From Perognathus longimembris pacificus (lineage: Eukaryota > Chordata > Mammalia > Rodentia > Heteromyidae): 64,000 bases of DNA. Under the pieces are notes generated by a model, which saw nothing but the letters and a program-made list of their open reading frames with translations, did no database searches and was not told where the DNA came from. Of the stretch, positions 34,728 through 45,419 are shown one piece after another (the stretch's first letter is position 1; every line of letters starts with the position of its first letter). The stretch lies in the NCBI RefSeq assembly GCF_023159225.1, contig NC_063188.1:30625626-30689625 (forward strand), given 5' to 3'. A program made the translations under genes and the position numbers.

Positions 34728-34829
34728 TGGCAAAACCCACGCGAGGATCTCCGCACCAGGGGAGGCGACCCGAGCCCCACAGGGTACTGGCTGAGTGAGA
34801 ATGAGAAAGTGACTTAAAAAGACATTGGA

Positions 34830-35150
34830 GAGGCCAGATATGGGGGCTCCCAACTGTAATATCAGCTACACAGGGGGCAAAGAATCAGGAAATTGTGATT
34901 TGAGTCCAGACAGGTCACAGAGTAATTGAGACCTCATCTCAACCAACAACAAAGTCATGGCATGGCATGATTGTAATCCCAATTTAACAGGAGTCATAGG
35001 TAGGAAAATCATAGTCCAAGGCTAGCCTTTGGGTGGAAAATCTTGAGACCATGGCTAAAAAATAAAGCAAATAGAGATGAGGCATGACTCATTTGGTTTA
35101 AGTGCCTGTCTTGCAAGCTCAAGACTCTGAGTTCAAACCCAACTGTTATC
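34830..35150 (+). mobile_element. old B1-B1-tRNA composite SINE
   Basis: Two degraded B1-like heads (AGGCCAGATATGGGGGCTCCCAACTGTAATATCAGCTAC and ATGGCATGATTGTAATCCC) followed by a tRNA-like arm (GGCATGACTCATTTGGTTTAAGTGCCTGTCTTGC with GAGTTCAAACCC). Confidence 0.65.
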
Positions 35151-35225
35151 CAAAGACCTTCAGAAACAGATATTTCATGCTGGGTTAATTTCATCTTCTT
35201 CTCATTTTCTCACACCATCACCCAG

Positions 35226-35790
35226 ATGTTTCTGGATTCACAGGCAGTTAGCCCTTCCAGGTACCCAGAAGACTTTTTCCTTGCTAGGATGTGGTTTCTC
35301 TCTTTTAATTGCTCAGATTCTGAGTCTGACTGTGTAACGTGGGAGAACTGTCCTCATGAGGCCTCCTTGGATTGGTTGACTGAACACATTTTTGACATGA
35401 CTATGTCTGCAGACAGTTACAATATATACAGTGCTGTGTATGCTGTGGCCCAGGCTCTCCATGACATGCTTCTTCATCAACAGAAGTACAAACAATGGGA
35501 AATAGGAAAGGAACAGTGCCTTCCCCTGCACAGGGAGAGCTGTGGTCTTGGATCCAGGAAATCCCATCAGGAGGGGAAGGCTGTGTGCTGCTTTGATTGC
35601 ACTCCTTGCACAGAGAATAAGATTGCCACTGGGGCAGATATGGAACAGTGTGTGAAGTGTCCAGATCATTAGCCAACACACAGAATCCAGTGCCTCCAAA
35701 GAGCTGAACGCTTCATGGCTTATGGAGAATCCTTGGGGATGACCTTGGCCTGCATGGCTCTTGGTTTATCTACACTTCCAGTAGTTGTTT
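35226..35790 (+). pseudogene. vomeronasal type-2 receptor (V2R) retropseudogene, exon-skipped
   Basis: This is a relic of a class C vomeronasal pheromone receptor. From 35226 an open frame of 148 codons covers the end of the ligand-binding lobe (SRYPEDFFLARMW; NCSDSESDCVTWENC at residues 28-42; SYNIYSAVYAVAQALHD at 64-80) and then jumps to the cysteine-rich domain (ESCGLGSRK, CCFDCTPC, CVKCPDH). A TAG at 35670 stops it; the same frame continues to a first-transmembrane-like stretch (LGMTLACMALGLSTLPVVV, 35733-35789). About 76 residues that family members carry between these parts, corresponding to one whole exon, are absent; the junction is near 35525-35533. There is also a probable 1-bp deletion just before it. 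The cysteine-rich and transmembrane parts are contiguous (near 35639) although functional genes have an intron there, so this looks like a 5'- and 3'-truncated retrocopy. Exon positions are from memory of the family. No poly(A) tail was identified. Confidence 0.85.
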
Positions 35791-35978
35791 TCATATTGCC
35801 TTTCTTTGATAATCATTCTCACGATTTAGTTTTTTTATACATTCTTTTACTGATAAGAGTATAATTTCACCTTAGAAATTTTAAAAACTACAAAAAAGAA
35901 TTTTGAACATGTGGGTTTTACTTTTAATTCAGGCTGACCTTAGCCCCATTCCATGTTGGAAATTAAAAAGCAGATCTC

Positions 35979-36012
35979 AGAAAAAAAAAAAGAAGAAGAA
36001 GAAGAAGAAATC
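35979..36012. repeat. A-run and (GAA)n simple repeat
   Basis: Eleven A followed by six GAA/AGA units. Confidence 0.9.
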
Positions 36013-36019
36013 ACAAAGG

Positions 36020-37560
36020 TAATGATGAAACCAAGCTCTTGCAGGCCTCATAAGTACTATTGTTTTCAGCACAAGAGCAGCAGGAAGCAATGTAATGGGA
36101 ATCAGATTTCTGCTTCCTGGAATAACTTGAAGGAGTGTGTAAGGTGACACAGAGTGGGAAATAATAATGATTGCAGCAATGGTGTGGGTGAGGGCAGGAC
36201 TGTTCAGTGTAGTAGACTGCAGGGCACTTCTGAAGCTCTTGATGTAGTAAACGAAGGAAGCTTTGGGTCGCTGGGTTTTGTCTTTGGGAGATCACAGTCT
36301 TTTCTTTCCCACTTTTTGCTGAGAACACAAAAGGCAGTATATCATTAGTATTACTAATGTCATGTGCTTTTTAATGTCAAATGCTTCCTCAAAGAGCTGC
36401 TTTCCTTTAGTCATGGCTAGCTTACATGAAAGTAGTGAAAGAAAAATATCACTACACTAGATGCAGAAAGAAAATTGTCATTCAGGCCTGTTCAGGGCAA
36501 GAGGCAACACTTAGCTTCAAACACTAACTTCCCAGAAGATCACAACGATATGAATTGCAAATGCTGCTTGATATAATATATGCTTCTCCCTCTGCCAAAG
36601 CCAGGATATAATTACCTAAAAGAGTGAGGTAAATGTTTATGGAAGCTCCTTGTCTTCATCTTCTCTTACATCCAGGAGATGAGACAAGGGGCTCTTTATC
36701 ACATTTCCATTTCTTTTCACTGGTAAAACAGTTCTATAATGAAAACCACTGAAATAGGTGCACCCTAATTCAGCTTCTAAAGGGGCCTGGGGGTCTGAGG
36801 AATGGGAGGGATAGAAGCAATCAGCTAATGGATCTGAGCTTCATTTTCTTCCACCTCACAGGGCTAGTACAAGGAGTCAAGAGAAATGTGAGTGAATTTG
36901 ATCTGTAAATTAAAGGCAAGAGCTCTGCCCTGTGATTCATTCTAAGAATGAAAGAAAAGACTTATCTTTTCATCTTGGGCTCCCAGAGAAAGTTTAAACA
37001 CATTATAGGAGCACAGTAAATAGGTTTTTAACTTTAAAATCAATTCTATTAAGTGTAATCTAGCTTTAGATCTGGCACAAATAAAACAGACCATTCCCTA
37101 TGTGGAATTTAATCAAACAGATACTCAGATCTGTTAGGAGCAATGGCAGGAAAAAAAAACCCATGGGTGGGCTGAGGGAGTGCCTGCTTATGTTTTGCAG
37201 GTGGCTTTGGCCTATTTAAATCAACAACAAGAAGCAGAGCTGTATGTAGCACTAAAACAGTATGTCTAGAATGTGTATCTATGAATGACAGCAAATGTAA
37301 TTTTTAATCTTAGCACAGACCAAGCGTTTAACAGGAAGCTGGCCAAAGATGAGTAAGCATTAACTCTACATTACTGATCAAAAGTATCTCATTGAGTATT
37401 TTCAAGCTTCAGAAGAAAGGATTTAACTTCTTTGATGTTCTATATGGGTCTCCTTGTGCAATTTGCCGTCATAATGTATATGCCCTTTCACTGTTACTAA
37501 AACTTTTTGAGGTGGAAATTTTTCTGTAGCACAGGACCTGGCACCAAATAATAATTGCTA
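36020..37560. other. unique sequence upstream of the TRPC5 exon
   Basis: About 1.5 kb without a clear repeat or gene. Short open frames here have no recognisable domain. The low repeat density next to a conserved exon is unremarkable. Confidence 0.5.
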
Positions 37561-37567
37561 GTAATAT

Positions 37568-37682
37568 TTTTATCATGGAAAACCATGGTAAATGAAGCAC
37601 AGAGAGTTTGAGTAACTTATCTAATGTCACACAGCTGGTAAGTGGTAAAAAGCCTGAGCTTTCTCTGCTATATCCTTTGGGA
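37568..37682 (-). mobile_element. MIR SINE fragment
   Basis: Reverse MIR: GAAGCACAGAGAGTTTGAGTAACTTATCTAATGTCACACAGCTGGTAAGTGG. Confidence 0.8.
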
Positions 37683-37780
37683 AAACAAAAATGATGGTGC
37701 CATTTAAATACTTCGGAATTTTCCGACCACTTAATGAGACTGCCCTGTATAACTGGCCATTTGAGACTTTGGGGTAACGA

Positions 37781-37813
37781 AGAGTATTCTTTTTCTTCTC
37801 TCTCCTCACTTAG
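37781..37813 (+). promoter_or_regulatory. TRPC5: 3' splice site of the TRPC5 coding exon
   Basis: A pyrimidine tract (TATTCTTTTTCTTCTCTCTCCTCACTTAG) ends in AG at 37812-37813. A possible branch point is GGTAACG near 37772. The exon would start at 37814. Confidence 0.8.
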
Positions 37814-38237
<424 letters not shown>

Positions 38238-38829
38238 ATAACCAGGAATGTCAGGACACCTGAGTCCAAAGTCTTAAAACTAGGCAACGTTAGGAAGTTT
38301 GTAGTTGAGAGGCCCTAGGTGAAGAATTGTATGAACAATCTCAGGTAGTATTGTGGAGCCTGCCTGTATGGCTCAGGCTCATTTTCACTCATTTACCTTT
38401 TCCTTTTTGATACTTGCTCATGTCCATTCAATACGTAACAATCAAAGGTATAGATAGAATATTCTTTCTTGAATATACAACAAAAATTTTCTACTTTCCT
38501 TAACCCCAGCTTCTATATTTTTTTCTTTTACACAGAAGGTATAGTATAGACAAGGGAAGAAACATTGACCTGGGCTTTCTCCTCTCTTCTGCATACAGAC
38601 AGTGGAATGCCACAGGCTCGGATGGGAAATACAAAAGGAAATCATGTTTCACATCTTTTCCAGCACTTATTATGTGATTACATCTCACACCTAGATGTTT
38701 GAAGTTTTGTTTCTGTAACTCTTATCCTCTAGAACACTTAATATGACACTCTAGCCGGCTTGGAGTCCTTCCTCTAACTTGCCTTCATGTCCAAAGTCCT
38801 GTGAAGGAGCTTTCCGTTCCAGTTGCTCT

Positions 38830-39158
<329 letters not shown>

Positions 39159-39262
39159 TAGCTCCCAATATCTTTTACATACTCTTCTCTAGCCTAGCTC
39201 CCACCACTATGACTATGTTCTCATGATCTCTGCTAGATGGGTGGTTCTCAAAGTGTAGTCTA

Positions 39263-39325
39263 AAGGCTAAGGGCACGGATCAAGTGGTAAAGTACTTGCA
39301 GAGGCCTTGAGTTCAAACCTTATAG
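39263..39325 (+). mobile_element. solitary tRNA-like (Geo-type) fragment
   Basis: GGCACGGATCAAGTGGTAAAGTACTTGCAG with AGTTCAAACC is a tRNA-like arm with a B-box remnant, followed by an AATG-rich tail. Confidence 0.6.
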
Positions 39326-39372
39326 TAGCAATAAATGAATGAATGAATGAATACATGAATAAATAAATAAAA
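39326..39372. repeat. (TGAA)n simple repeat at SINE tail
   Basis: TGAA/TAAA units immediately after the tRNA-like fragment. Confidence 0.9.
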
Positions 39373-39709
39373 GTAAAGTGTGATCCTTAAACCATCAATA
39401 TCATCCATACCTGGGAACGTGGTAAAAATTCAAGTAGTTATGTCTCCACCACAATCTCCAAATCACAATCTGTAGGGTGGAACCCAACAAGTTGTACCTT
39501 AGCAAGCCCTCCAGGGATTTTCATGCATGCTTAGATTTGAGAACAACTGTCCTAGATAAATATAAAAATCTTCTCAGTGATCTCCCTACCTTTTCCTTAT
39601 CTCAAGGAAGGAGACATGAACAATGAAGTTAGCTTATTCCTCTTAAAATAACAGAATAATTCTGCCCTTCCTGCTCAATCTTTCAGTAACTACCATGTCT
39701 CCTTCTAGT

Positions 39710-40060
39710 AGTTTGTTCTCTATTGTTATGACAAAATACCCAAGACTAAGTATAAGGAAAATAGATTGATTTTTGTCCACAATTTTGAAAGCTGTAAATC
39801 CAACATTAAATGGTCTGTCTGTTCAGCCTCTGATGAGGGCCTCCTTGCTTGTATCATAACATTGTGGAGAAAATGGAAATGGAATCAACTACATACAGAG
39901 AAGGCCAAAGTGTCACATGGACTGACTTCACTCTGTAAACAATTGTAATGAAAACCTTCAACATCAAATCTTATGGGGTATATATAAAGCTGGGTTTAAA
40001 GTAAGTCTATAGCTTTATTGCTTCCACCAAATAAACCCAAAAATGAGAGTGAACTATGAT
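39710..40060 (-). mobile_element. MaLR-type LTR
   Basis: Minus-strand MaLR signature: GTTCTCTATTGTTATGACAAAATACCCAAGACTAAG, CTGATGAGGGCCTCCTTGC. Decayed. Confidence 0.6.
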
Positions 40061-40129
40061 AATTCAAAGACTAACAATTAGAATTGTCCAAGTAGATGAG
40101 ACACTAAAAGTTTCTTGAGTGAAGAGCCT

Positions 40130-40268
40130 AACTTCCTCCTTCCCCCAAAGCCCTTAACCTAGTTCCCCAAAACGTAAGGATTTTGCCTCTTATTCACTGC
40201 TATACATAACTGGAAGAGAGTCTGGAACATCTGAGGCATTCAATAAATATTTATTTAATGAATGATTA
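40130..40268 (+). mobile_element. L2 3' end
   Basis: CATCTGAGGCATTCAATAAATATTTATTTAATGAATGA is the L2 terminus; the preceding block fits in order. Confidence 0.6.
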
Positions 40269-40269
40269 A

Positions 40270-40490
40270 TATGTAACCAGAATCAAGCATCTTAACATAG
40301 CTTACCTCATTTAATATTCCAAGCAGCTCTGTAGTGTCAATATCAATTGCTTTTTACCTGTAAGAAAACTTGGGTCACAGGAAAATTAGGTCCACTGTGC
40401 AAGATCACATTAAGTGTCAGAACCAAGATTCAATTGCAGGCAGCCAAGTTCCTAAATCCCCTCAAAACCACTAGACCACACTGCTTTCCT
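40270..40490 (-). mobile_element. MIR SINE
   Basis: Reverse MIR: CTTACCTCATTTAATATTCC, GTAAGAAAACTTGGGTCACAGG, CAAGATCACATTAAGTGTCAGAACCAAGATTCAATTGCAGGCAGCC. Confidence 0.8.
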
Positions 40491-40658
40491 GGAAGTCTGA
40501 TGTAAACTTAGGAGTCTTGACATAGATATTCTGAGACAGGGCAAGTGAATGGAATATGGATATGTTCTCTGTAAAGAACAAGTATGAAGGGTTTAGATAA
40601 ATAGAAAAGTATGAAGGGTGAGTATGTTTCCTACTGAGACCATCTCATCATTTCCATC

Positions 40659-40892
40659 AAAACTGAGTTTCTCGGGGCTGGGGATATGGCCTAGTGGCAA
40701 GAGTGCCTGCCTCGGATACACGAGGCTCTAGGTTCGATTCCCCAGCACCACATATACAGAAAACGGCCAGAAGTGGCGCTGTGGCTCAAGTGGCAGAGTG
40801 CTAGCCTTGAGCAAAAAGAAGCCAGGGACAGTGCTCAGGCCCTGAGTCCAAGGCCCAGGACTGGCAAAAAAAAAAAAAAAACTGAGTTTCTC
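40659..40892 (+). mobile_element. young IDL-Geo SINE with perfect target-site duplication
   Basis: Best-preserved dimer in the window. Body 40674-40865 plus an uninterrupted A tail. The ID-like head has an A box (TGGCCTAGTGG, 40687-40697) and a perfect B box (GGTTCGATTCC, 40731-40741). The Geo half has a tRNA-like A box (TGGCTCAAGTGG, 40782-40793) and a weaker B-like stretch (GAGTCCAAGGCC, from 40844). Flanks: AAAACTGAGTTTCTC at 40659-40673 and 40878-40892, a perfect 15-bp duplication. Confidence 0.97.
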
Positions 40893-41447
40893 TGTGTCCC
40901 ATAGTCACTGCTGTGTGCTGGGGCTATTTACTGTTTGTACAGCAAGACTTTCCCAGCTCCTGTGCTCTAGGATGACTGCCCATCTCCAAGATCTTACAGC
41001 CCATTGGCTCTTCCTTCTTTTGACACCAATCATATACCACTTTGTACTGTTGGTTAGCTTTTCTTTTAAAAAAGGTTTAGTGGCTATAATTGGACCTGTT
41101 CTTGAATGTGAGATTTAAATTTGATGCTCAACTATTTCTATACTTACTCTATCAGTACCTAATCAACTTCCTAGTAATTGATAAATGCTTGCTGAAAGAT
41201 ATGAAAGCGTTCAGTAGATATCCCAGGAAAACATGTAACCTGGTATTAAACAAGACACTGAGGACTTTCATATTCAGTTATATTTAGCTTCATAACTGTT
41301 TTGAGGAAGAAAAAAGCACCTACTGATGTTAGTTCTAGTTTTGAATGGAGGCCAACTCCTTGTTTGATAGGTCATATTTTCCCCATCTTTTACCAGTGCT
41401 ATAGCAAACATTGAGGCTCTGACAGTCAGTATGAAAGGCACTAGGTA

Positions 41448-41640
41448 AAGCCAGGAGGCAGTAACTCACACCTATAATCCTAACTACTCAGGAAGCTGAG
41501 TTCTGAGGATCAGCCCAGACAGGAAAAGCCATGAGACTAATCTCCAATTAACCACCAGAAAACTGGAAGTGACCCTGTGGCTCAAAATGAAAAAAGCTCA
41601 GGGAAAGTGGCCAGGCCCTGAATTCCTCACAACCAACCGC
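41448..41640 (+). mobile_element. B1-head + Geo-tail SINE, eroded
   Basis: Head AGTAACTCACACCTATAATCCTAACTACTCAGGAAGCTGAG, linker CTAATCTCCAATTAACCACC, decayed Geo tail. Confidence 0.85.
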
Positions 41641-42949
41641 CTACCAGATAAACTTACGTGGAGGTACAATCTAAAGCATGTCTATTCTTTGGCAAGGCAG
41701 AATTTATCTCATAGGAATGAGCCACTGTGCTGGAAATTCAGCACCTGTGGAACCAAGGTAAAGCTACATGGATCAAGCTCTCTCTCACCAGGACACCTAG
41801 AGACACATCCTTTGTCCATGTTTAGATGTCACACCATACAAGTTCATTATTCTCAGTCTCTTTAGCAGCTTTGTCCTCTAGTTCTTCTCTCTCCCCCACC
41901 CACAACCAACAGCTTCTGCTAAATTTTATTTTCTTCCAGTCCTATGATAATTCACTGTGATAAGTCATATGTCAGTAACTATAACAACCACCTGCCTGTT
42001 GAAGCTCTGTCTTTCTGGGAGAGAAAAGATTTGTTTACCTGGGAGCAATCAGGGATATGAGCAAACACAGGCCTCCTAAAGGAGCTTGAGTTCAGCTAGA
42101 CAAGTCATTCCTTCCACACAGACAATCCAAACAACTGTCCTTTTTTCACACAGCTCTCCTTATCTCTCTAGGAGATTAGGCAGAGCTGATCTCCATCAAT
42201 CTTGAGAAGATAAACTCATGATGTCCTTGACATTACTGGGTAAAGACTTGATCTCCAGGTGGGAAGCATGACCCTTTTGCTTCTTCCTTCTTCCATTCCC
42301 TTTCTGTCCTCACCCCTCCTCTGGCCTATTATAACTACTCTCAGATGAAGATCAAAGGCTGAGCATAAATGGCTAACATGGCCTTCTTCAAGTATCAGCT
42401 CTCATCTGGAGACTTCAATTTTCGATAGAGACCTCATGTTACAGTGAAGATGGTGATATACTATCCGGCAGAATTTTCCATACCAAACATGTTTATGTAT
42501 CTATGTAGTCCTCTGATCCTCTTGGCCCATTCCCTATCAATTATGGCCTCTTTCTTTATTGGTATATTCTAGCAAACTAGAGGCTTTGTGAATTCTTAGG
42601 TAAACACTAAAATATGGTCTCAGAATTCAAAATTTCTAGACAACAGAAAATATGATGCCAGCATATCTCATTTTGCTGCTTTGAGGCCACTAGCTTTAGG
42701 GACCATTAGAGGAGCATCATGAAGAGGAAAAGAAAGTTTATTTACAGTCTGAGAGGAGACTCATCCCTCTGTGTGTTATAAGCCAGCTCAACAATTATTG
42801 TGCATTTGGGAAACATGTCACAGAGCAAGTTCTGAAGTCTTGATATATACTACAGAATCAGAATACTGAGGTTTAGACCTGAAACCATCAGTTTAACAAG
42901 CCAGTCTCCACCTCTACTAGATAAGAGGTCAATGTACCCCTCTGTGTTT

Positions 42950-43228
42950 GTTTGCTGGGGCTGTCATGACAAGTTACAATAAGCTGAGTGACTTAAAATA
43001 ATGCAAATGGATTAGCTTCCAGGACAGGAGCCAGAAATCTGGAATGAAGGTGTTAGTTGGGCTGATTTCCTCTAGAGGGAGACATTTTCATGGTTCTCTA
43101 CTAGCATCTGATGGTTGCTTGTGATCCCTGGCATCACTTGGCTTTAGCGTTATCACTTCACTCTATGTATCTATTGTCATACAACATTCTCTTCTGTGTC
43201 TACATCCAAGTCTCATTCTTTTTTGTAC
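42950..43228 (-). mobile_element. MLT1-like LTR
   Basis: Minus-strand MLT1 pattern: TTTGCTGGGGCTGTCATGACAAGTTACAATAAGCTGAGTGACTTAAA, GGAGCCAGAAATCTGGAATGAAGGTG, CTGATGGTTGCTTGTGATCCCTGGCATCACTTGGC. Confidence 0.75.
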
Positions 43229-43242
43229 AAAGAAGTATCAGT

Positions 43243-43310
43243 CATTGGAGGTTTGGCTCATGTAGCAGAGCACAAGCCTTGAGCAAAACCCAGTAAGGTA
43301 CAAAAACAAA
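43243..43310 (+). mobile_element. solitary tRNA-like (Geo-type) fragment
   Basis: GGTTTGGCTCATGTAGCAGAGCACAAGCCTTGAGCAAAACC; the tail runs into a GA-rich simple repeat. Confidence 0.6.
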
Positions 43311-43437
43311 GAAAGAAAGAGAAAGAGAGAGAGAGTGAGAGAGAGAGAGCACAAGAGCACCCTACTTGGTCACACAAATGCACACATGCACATGTGCACA
43401 CATGCACATACACGCGCATGCACACATGCATGCATTC
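43311..43437. repeat. (GA)n and (CACATG)n simple repeats
   Basis: AAGAAAGA/GAGAGA units to 43350, then CA/CATG-rich alternating repeats from about 43372 to 43437, with an ordinary spacer between. Confidence 0.9.
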
Positions 43438-43539
43438 CTCTATCTCTTGGCCCTGGAATAGTGAGCACAGTCTGAAAAATATCAACCTAGAAGACAGAGA
43501 ACAGACTCTCATTTACAGTTCACGGCCCTAGTCAGCATG

Positions 43540-43625
43540 TAGCTAGCAGGGTGACCTTGGATGAGTCACACAATCTTTTTCTAGTTCAATTTCATCATGT
43601 TTACAATGAAGCTAAAAATTTCTAA
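43540..43625 (+). mobile_element. MIR fragment
   Basis: GTAGCTAGCAGGGTGACCTTGGATGAGTCACACAATC with TTTCATCATGTTTACAATGAAG. Confidence 0.6.
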
Positions 43626-44444
43626 ATCTTAACCATTGTTAGATAGCAATGCCTAACTCAAAGGCCTACTCTGAGGAAGAAATTTAAATTAAGATAGATC
43701 CAACTTTTGGGGGAAAGCGTTTAGTGTTGGCAATTAAGGATCATTACTTACAACTTTATACTTCAGTTTGACTTGGCCTGTCATATTGTCAAGTGGAGCT
43801 CACAGTCAGCCAGTAAAGTCTGTGGGAAGGCTGGAGAGCAAGCTGCCAGATCTATAGTTTTCTTCTTGAGTGGTCCAGTTGGGAACGGGTCTGTCTCCTT
43901 TCTGCTGTTAAGGAGGCCACATGATCACAAAATCACTCTTCCTTTTTCATTAAAATCTAAGAATCTGAACAAGGAGGTAGAGCTTCTGGCCATTGCGTCT
44001 ATAGGCCTTCCAAGTAATTTTCTATCCTAGTTACTTGCATTAATGCAGCCAGCCAGAAAGAGGCTAAGCCAATCTTCTCCCCATGGCCTACCCTTCTGGA
44101 CTGTGCCATAATTACTCATTTGTCTGTGGCAGATGGCATTCAATTAAAATTGGTCTCACAAATGAGTTAGCAAGATTATATCTCAACACCACTGATAAGT
44201 GTTTGTGTTGAGATTATAAAAATTCTACAAGGACACTGCATTTACTCTTGAGCCTGTCTGCTTTGTGACCTCAGGATAGGGTTTTACCATATGGAGGGGA
44301 ACATTTAGAATCTATACAAAGGTTACTGGAGCACAAACAAGGGGATCTATAGAACCTATCATATAAGACTTGACCACTCACTATGAGAGACGACAGCATA
44401 AGAAAGATTACAAGAGCCCCCTCCTATTTGTAGGCAGACTGTTC

Positions 44445-44665
44445 TGGTAGAAAGATCAATGGCTCTGGACTCATCCATTTATTAGATGTGTTTTCTTGGA
44501 CATGTCACTTAATTTTGATAGACTTGTTTCTTCATTCGTGACTAGGAACAATAATGGAGTCAATTTCACAGAATTAAGGTAAGAGCAGAATGAAATCATG
44601 TGCAGATATTAACTAGAAAAATCCATGGTACATACAAAGTACTCAGGACATGGCAGCTACTGCTA
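44445..44665 (+). mobile_element. MIR SINE
   Basis: CTTGGACATGTCACTTAATTTTGATAG, TTCATTCGTGACTAGGAACAATAATGG and ACAAAGTACTCAGGACATGGCAGCTACTGC are MIR blocks in order. Confidence 0.65.
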
Positions 44666-44754
44666 CTACTCATCTTTCTACTTGAAGTCATTCTGATATC
44701 ATCTGCTAGATAATACATTTATTTATTCAAAATGTGTTGTGTTTACTCTAACAC

Positions 44755-44882
44755 AGAGTGGTTAAGAATTCATACGAGGTGATCTTGGGAAATCATTTGC
44801 CCTGCCTAAAAATCAATTTCTTTATACAATGGAGTGAATGATATTACCTACGTTGTAAGTTGTGTGTGAGATTTAAATGAGA
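44755..44882 (+). mobile_element. MIR fragment
   Basis: GTGATCTTGGGAAATCATTTGCCCTGCC, TTTCTTTATACAATGGAGTGAATGATATTACCTACG, GAGATTTAAATGAGAATTG. Confidence 0.65.
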
Positions 44883-45319
44883 ATTGGTTTTGAGATGCAG
44901 TATATCTCAATGGTGCAATGCTTGTCTAAATTAGACTTGTTTTTAACACTTGACATAATGTGTGACACATGGTCTTCAATCTATGATACCCAGAATATTA
45001 GCATTGATATTACTCTTAACTCTGTGTTCTGTAAATTTTCCAATGTTAGAGTGGGGGTGAGGAAGGCACTCTTAATAATCTGAGTAACAGCTTTAATTCT
45101 GTTATTTGCATTTCTTCCCATTCCAAACTCAAAGGCCTAAGCCAAAGACATGAACTATGTCAATCAAGTCAAGAAAAATAAATCGGCCAGTTCAAATTTA
45201 AGTGGGCAAAATAATGGCATAATACTGGCCAAACTAGTAAGCTGAGCTGCCACCTTAAATGCATCTATGCTTATTTTCAGTAAAAATAATCTACTTAGCA
45301 CACAGAATTCAACAGTACA

Positions 45320-45408
45320 ATGCAGAGATTATTTGGTTTAAAGTGGCATGTCCAAGGTCACTCAGCTGAGCCAGAACTAAAATGTTTATCCCCAAGCATT
45401 TTTTCTAT
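45320..45408 (-). mobile_element. MIR fragment
   Basis: GTGGCATGTCCAAGGTCACTCAGCTGAGCCAGAACTAAAATG is a reverse MIR core. Confidence 0.6.
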
Positions 45409-45419
45409 ATCTATACTTT

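Larger units (their letters stand above)
34127..34781 (+). mobile_element. ERV2/ERVK-like LTR element, internally collapsed
   Basis: A GC-rich element beginning TGTTGGGG and ending CCCCACA (TG...CA), flanked by a perfect 6-bp duplication GGGTAC (34121-34126 and 34782-34787), the size typical of ERV2/ERVK insertions. It reads as a nearly complete LTR (34127-34707, ending in CA), three spacer bases, a primer binding site (34711-34727), a short leader (to 34744) and then a second, 37-bp LTR end (34745-34781) that matches 34671-34707 at 30 of 37 positions. So almost the whole provirus and most of the 3' LTR are missing. No viral protein sequence remains. It lies in the same orientation as TRPC5. 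Confidence 0.82.
1..37813 (+). other. TRPC5: probable TRPC5 intron 1 (non-coding, repeat-rich)
   Basis: No coding exon is recognisable before the TRPC5 exon at 37814. In known mammalian TRPC5 genes the first exon is non-coding and far upstream, so this stretch is most likely intron 1; that is inference from gene structure elsewhere. What it holds is listed below: SINEs, L1, MIR, L2, LTR relics, a V2R pseudogene and microsatellites. Sequence between the listed repeats is AT-rich and shows nothing I can name. Confidence 0.6.

Noticed and set aside
36011..36328. 105-codon minus-strand open frame near the V2R relic
   Set aside because: No similarity to V2R or any family I recognise; probably chance.
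40674..40745. tRNA-Ala-like sequence with perfect A and B boxes
   Set aside because: It is the left monomer of an IDL-Geo SINE with a poly(A) tail and target duplication, not a tRNA gene; the cloverleaf is incomplete.
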